A DNA stretch of 31,739 nt, from positions 1 to 31,739 of the forward strand of contig JAEWAF010000115.1 in assembly GCA_023391815.1 (NCBI GenBank), in the 5' to 3' direction. Every line of letters begins with the position of its first letter. Position 1 is the first letter of the stretch. The notes beneath the pieces were generated by a model. The model was not told where the DNA came from. It saw nothing but the letters and a program-made list of their open reading frames with translations, and did not search any database. This DNA is from Pseudomonadota bacterium. GTDB taxonomy: Bacteria > Pseudomonadota > Gammaproteobacteria > Steroidobacterales > Steroidobacteraceae. Below, piece after piece: positions 31,096-31,739 of this stretch. Both the position numbers and the translations under genes were made by a program.

Positions 31096-31739
31096 CCGCA
31101 TCCGAATCCGGATCGTAGCCCAGGTTCGGCGACAACCAGCGCTGCGCCTCTTCCAGCGACATCTTCTTGCGCGCGGCGTAGTTCTGCACCTGGTCGACAT
31201 CGATCTTACCGACCGCGAAGTAGTGCGAGCCGGGGTGCGAGAAGTACCAGCCGCTCACCGCCGCCGTCGGATACATCGCGAACGACTCGGTGAGCTTCAT
31301 GCCCGCGTTCGCCTCCGGATCGAGCAGGCTCCACAAGGTCGCCTTCTCGGTGTGATCCGGGCAGGCCGGATAGCCCGGCGCCGGACGAATGCCCCGATAC
31401 TCTTCCTTGATCAGTTGATCGTTGTTGAAACGCTCGTCGGGCGCATAGCCCCAGAACTCGCGACGCACCCGCTCGTGCATGCGCTCGGCGAACGCTTCGG
31501 CGAAGCGATCCGCCAGCGCCTTGAGCATGATGCTGGAATAGTCGTCGTGCGCCTTCTCGAAGCGCTCCAGATGCGGCTCGATGCCGATGCCGCCGGTCAC
31601 GGCGAACGCGCCGATGTAGTCGCGACGGCCGGAGGACTTCGGCGCGATGAAATCCGATAACGCATCGTGCGACTGCCCGGTTGGCTTACCCTTCTGTTGA
31701 CGCAGGAAGTGCAGCTTGGTAAGCACGCGCGTGCGCGAC
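31085..31739 (-). CDS. metH: Cobalamin-dependent methionine synthase, C-terminal activation domain (partial)
   Basis: The 217 visible residues are the C-terminal end of MetH, which methylates homocysteine using methyl-cobalamin and 5-methyltetrahydrofolate. The visible part is the reactivation domain that binds S-adenosylmethionine: SAM-contact motif RGIRPAPGYPACPDHTEK, the helix block ADRFAEAFAERMHERVRREFWGY, and the ending SGWYFSHPGSHYFAVGKIDVDQV followed by the short helix with YAARKKMSLEEAQRWLSPNLGY. This is close to the E. coli protein in order and spacing. The upstream part (homocysteine, folate and cobalamin domains) lies beyond the right edge, and the reading frame is open to the last base. 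It converges on the large regulator gene with 9 bp between stop codons. Confidence 0.95.
   Translation of the reverse strand, partial: SRTRVLTKLHFLRQQKGKPTGQSHDALSDFIAPKSSGRRDYIGAFAVTGGIGIEPHLERFEKAHDDYSSIMLKALADRFAEAFAERMHERVRREFWGYAPDERFNNDQLIKEEYRGIRPAPGYPACPDHTEKATLWSLLDPEANAGMKLTESFAMYPTAAVSGWYFSHPGSHYFAVGKIDVDQVQNYAARKKMSLEEAQRWLSPNLGYDPDSDADAA

Noticed and set aside
1..31739. CRISPR array, tRNA or rRNA genes, insertion sequences or direct-repeat attachment sites
   Set aside because: I looked for regularly spaced repeats, T-loop-like tRNA blocks, transposase motifs and terminal inverted repeats flanking genes, and saw none.

Overview
The window is a GC-rich bacterial chromosomal segment of about 31.7 kb with densely packed genes, and it looks like core and metabolic chromosome rather than an island. 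The gene families point to a Gammaproteobacterium: a XerD very close to the enterobacterial protein, ZapE, a penicillin-binding protein 1C coupled to a bacterial alpha-2-macroglobulin, and electron-transfer-flavoprotein:quinone oxidoreductase. The mix of acyl-CoA catabolism, short-chain dehydrogenases and SARP-type regulators would suit a Steroidobacteraceae/Nevskiales-like soil or water organism; that placement is inference. I saw no tRNA, rRNA, insertion sequence, prophage or CRISPR array.

Layout. 1-858 (-): xerD, cut by the left edge. 1101-1895 (+): a PlsC-type acyltransferase. 2065-3135 (+): a leucine/amino-acid dehydrogenase. 3340-4518 (+): a thiolase ending in a clear intrinsic terminator. 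4515-7693 (-): a small lipoprotein, an MFS transporter and an amidase. The last two form a tight operon, divergent from a CGNR zinc-finger regulator (7798-8361, +), with a 31-bp near-perfect inverted repeat in the shared gap. 8417-16308 (-): pbpC and a thioester alpha-2-macroglobulin gene overlapping by 4 bp. 16449-17264 (-): a GntR/FadR-type regulator. 17374-25557 (+): a colinear acyl-CoA run made of isovaleryl-CoA dehydrogenase, methylglutaconyl-CoA hydratase-like protein, two short-chain dehydrogenases, ETF:quinone oxidoreductase, a truncated acetoacetyl-CoA synthetase homologue and zapE. 25607-27025 (-): a TPR protein of the TTC38 type. 27125-31075 (+): a 1316-residue regulator divergent from it. 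31085-31739 (-): the C-terminal activation domain of cobalamin-dependent methionine synthase, cut by the right edge.

How the genes fit together. The dehydrogenase, thiolase and 17374-24392 gene run read as a branched-chain amino acid/acyl-CoA degradation set: oxidative deamination, acyl-CoA dehydrogenation, hydration, hydroxyacyl-CoA oxidation, thiolysis, and electron delivery to quinone through ETF-QO. The GntR-type regulator is divergent, and a TGTCGGACA palindrome overlaps the predicted -10 box of the catabolic run, so local repression is a reasonable model. Methylcrotonyl-CoA carboxylase and HMG-CoA lyase, normally beside these genes in liu clusters, are absent here.

Most worth following up: (1) an acetoacetyl-CoA synthetase homologue without its C-terminal catalytic domain and with an altered ATP-binding loop; (2) a regulator joining SARP-like DNA-binding and BTAD domains, a cyclase-homology domain that lost both metal Asp residues, a STAND-type ATPase and TPRs, divergent from a TPR protein; (3) the amidase/transporter/CGNR unit with its operator-like repeat; (4) perfect hairpins at all four convergent gene junctions, and a 13-bp-stem hairpin inside the catabolic run.
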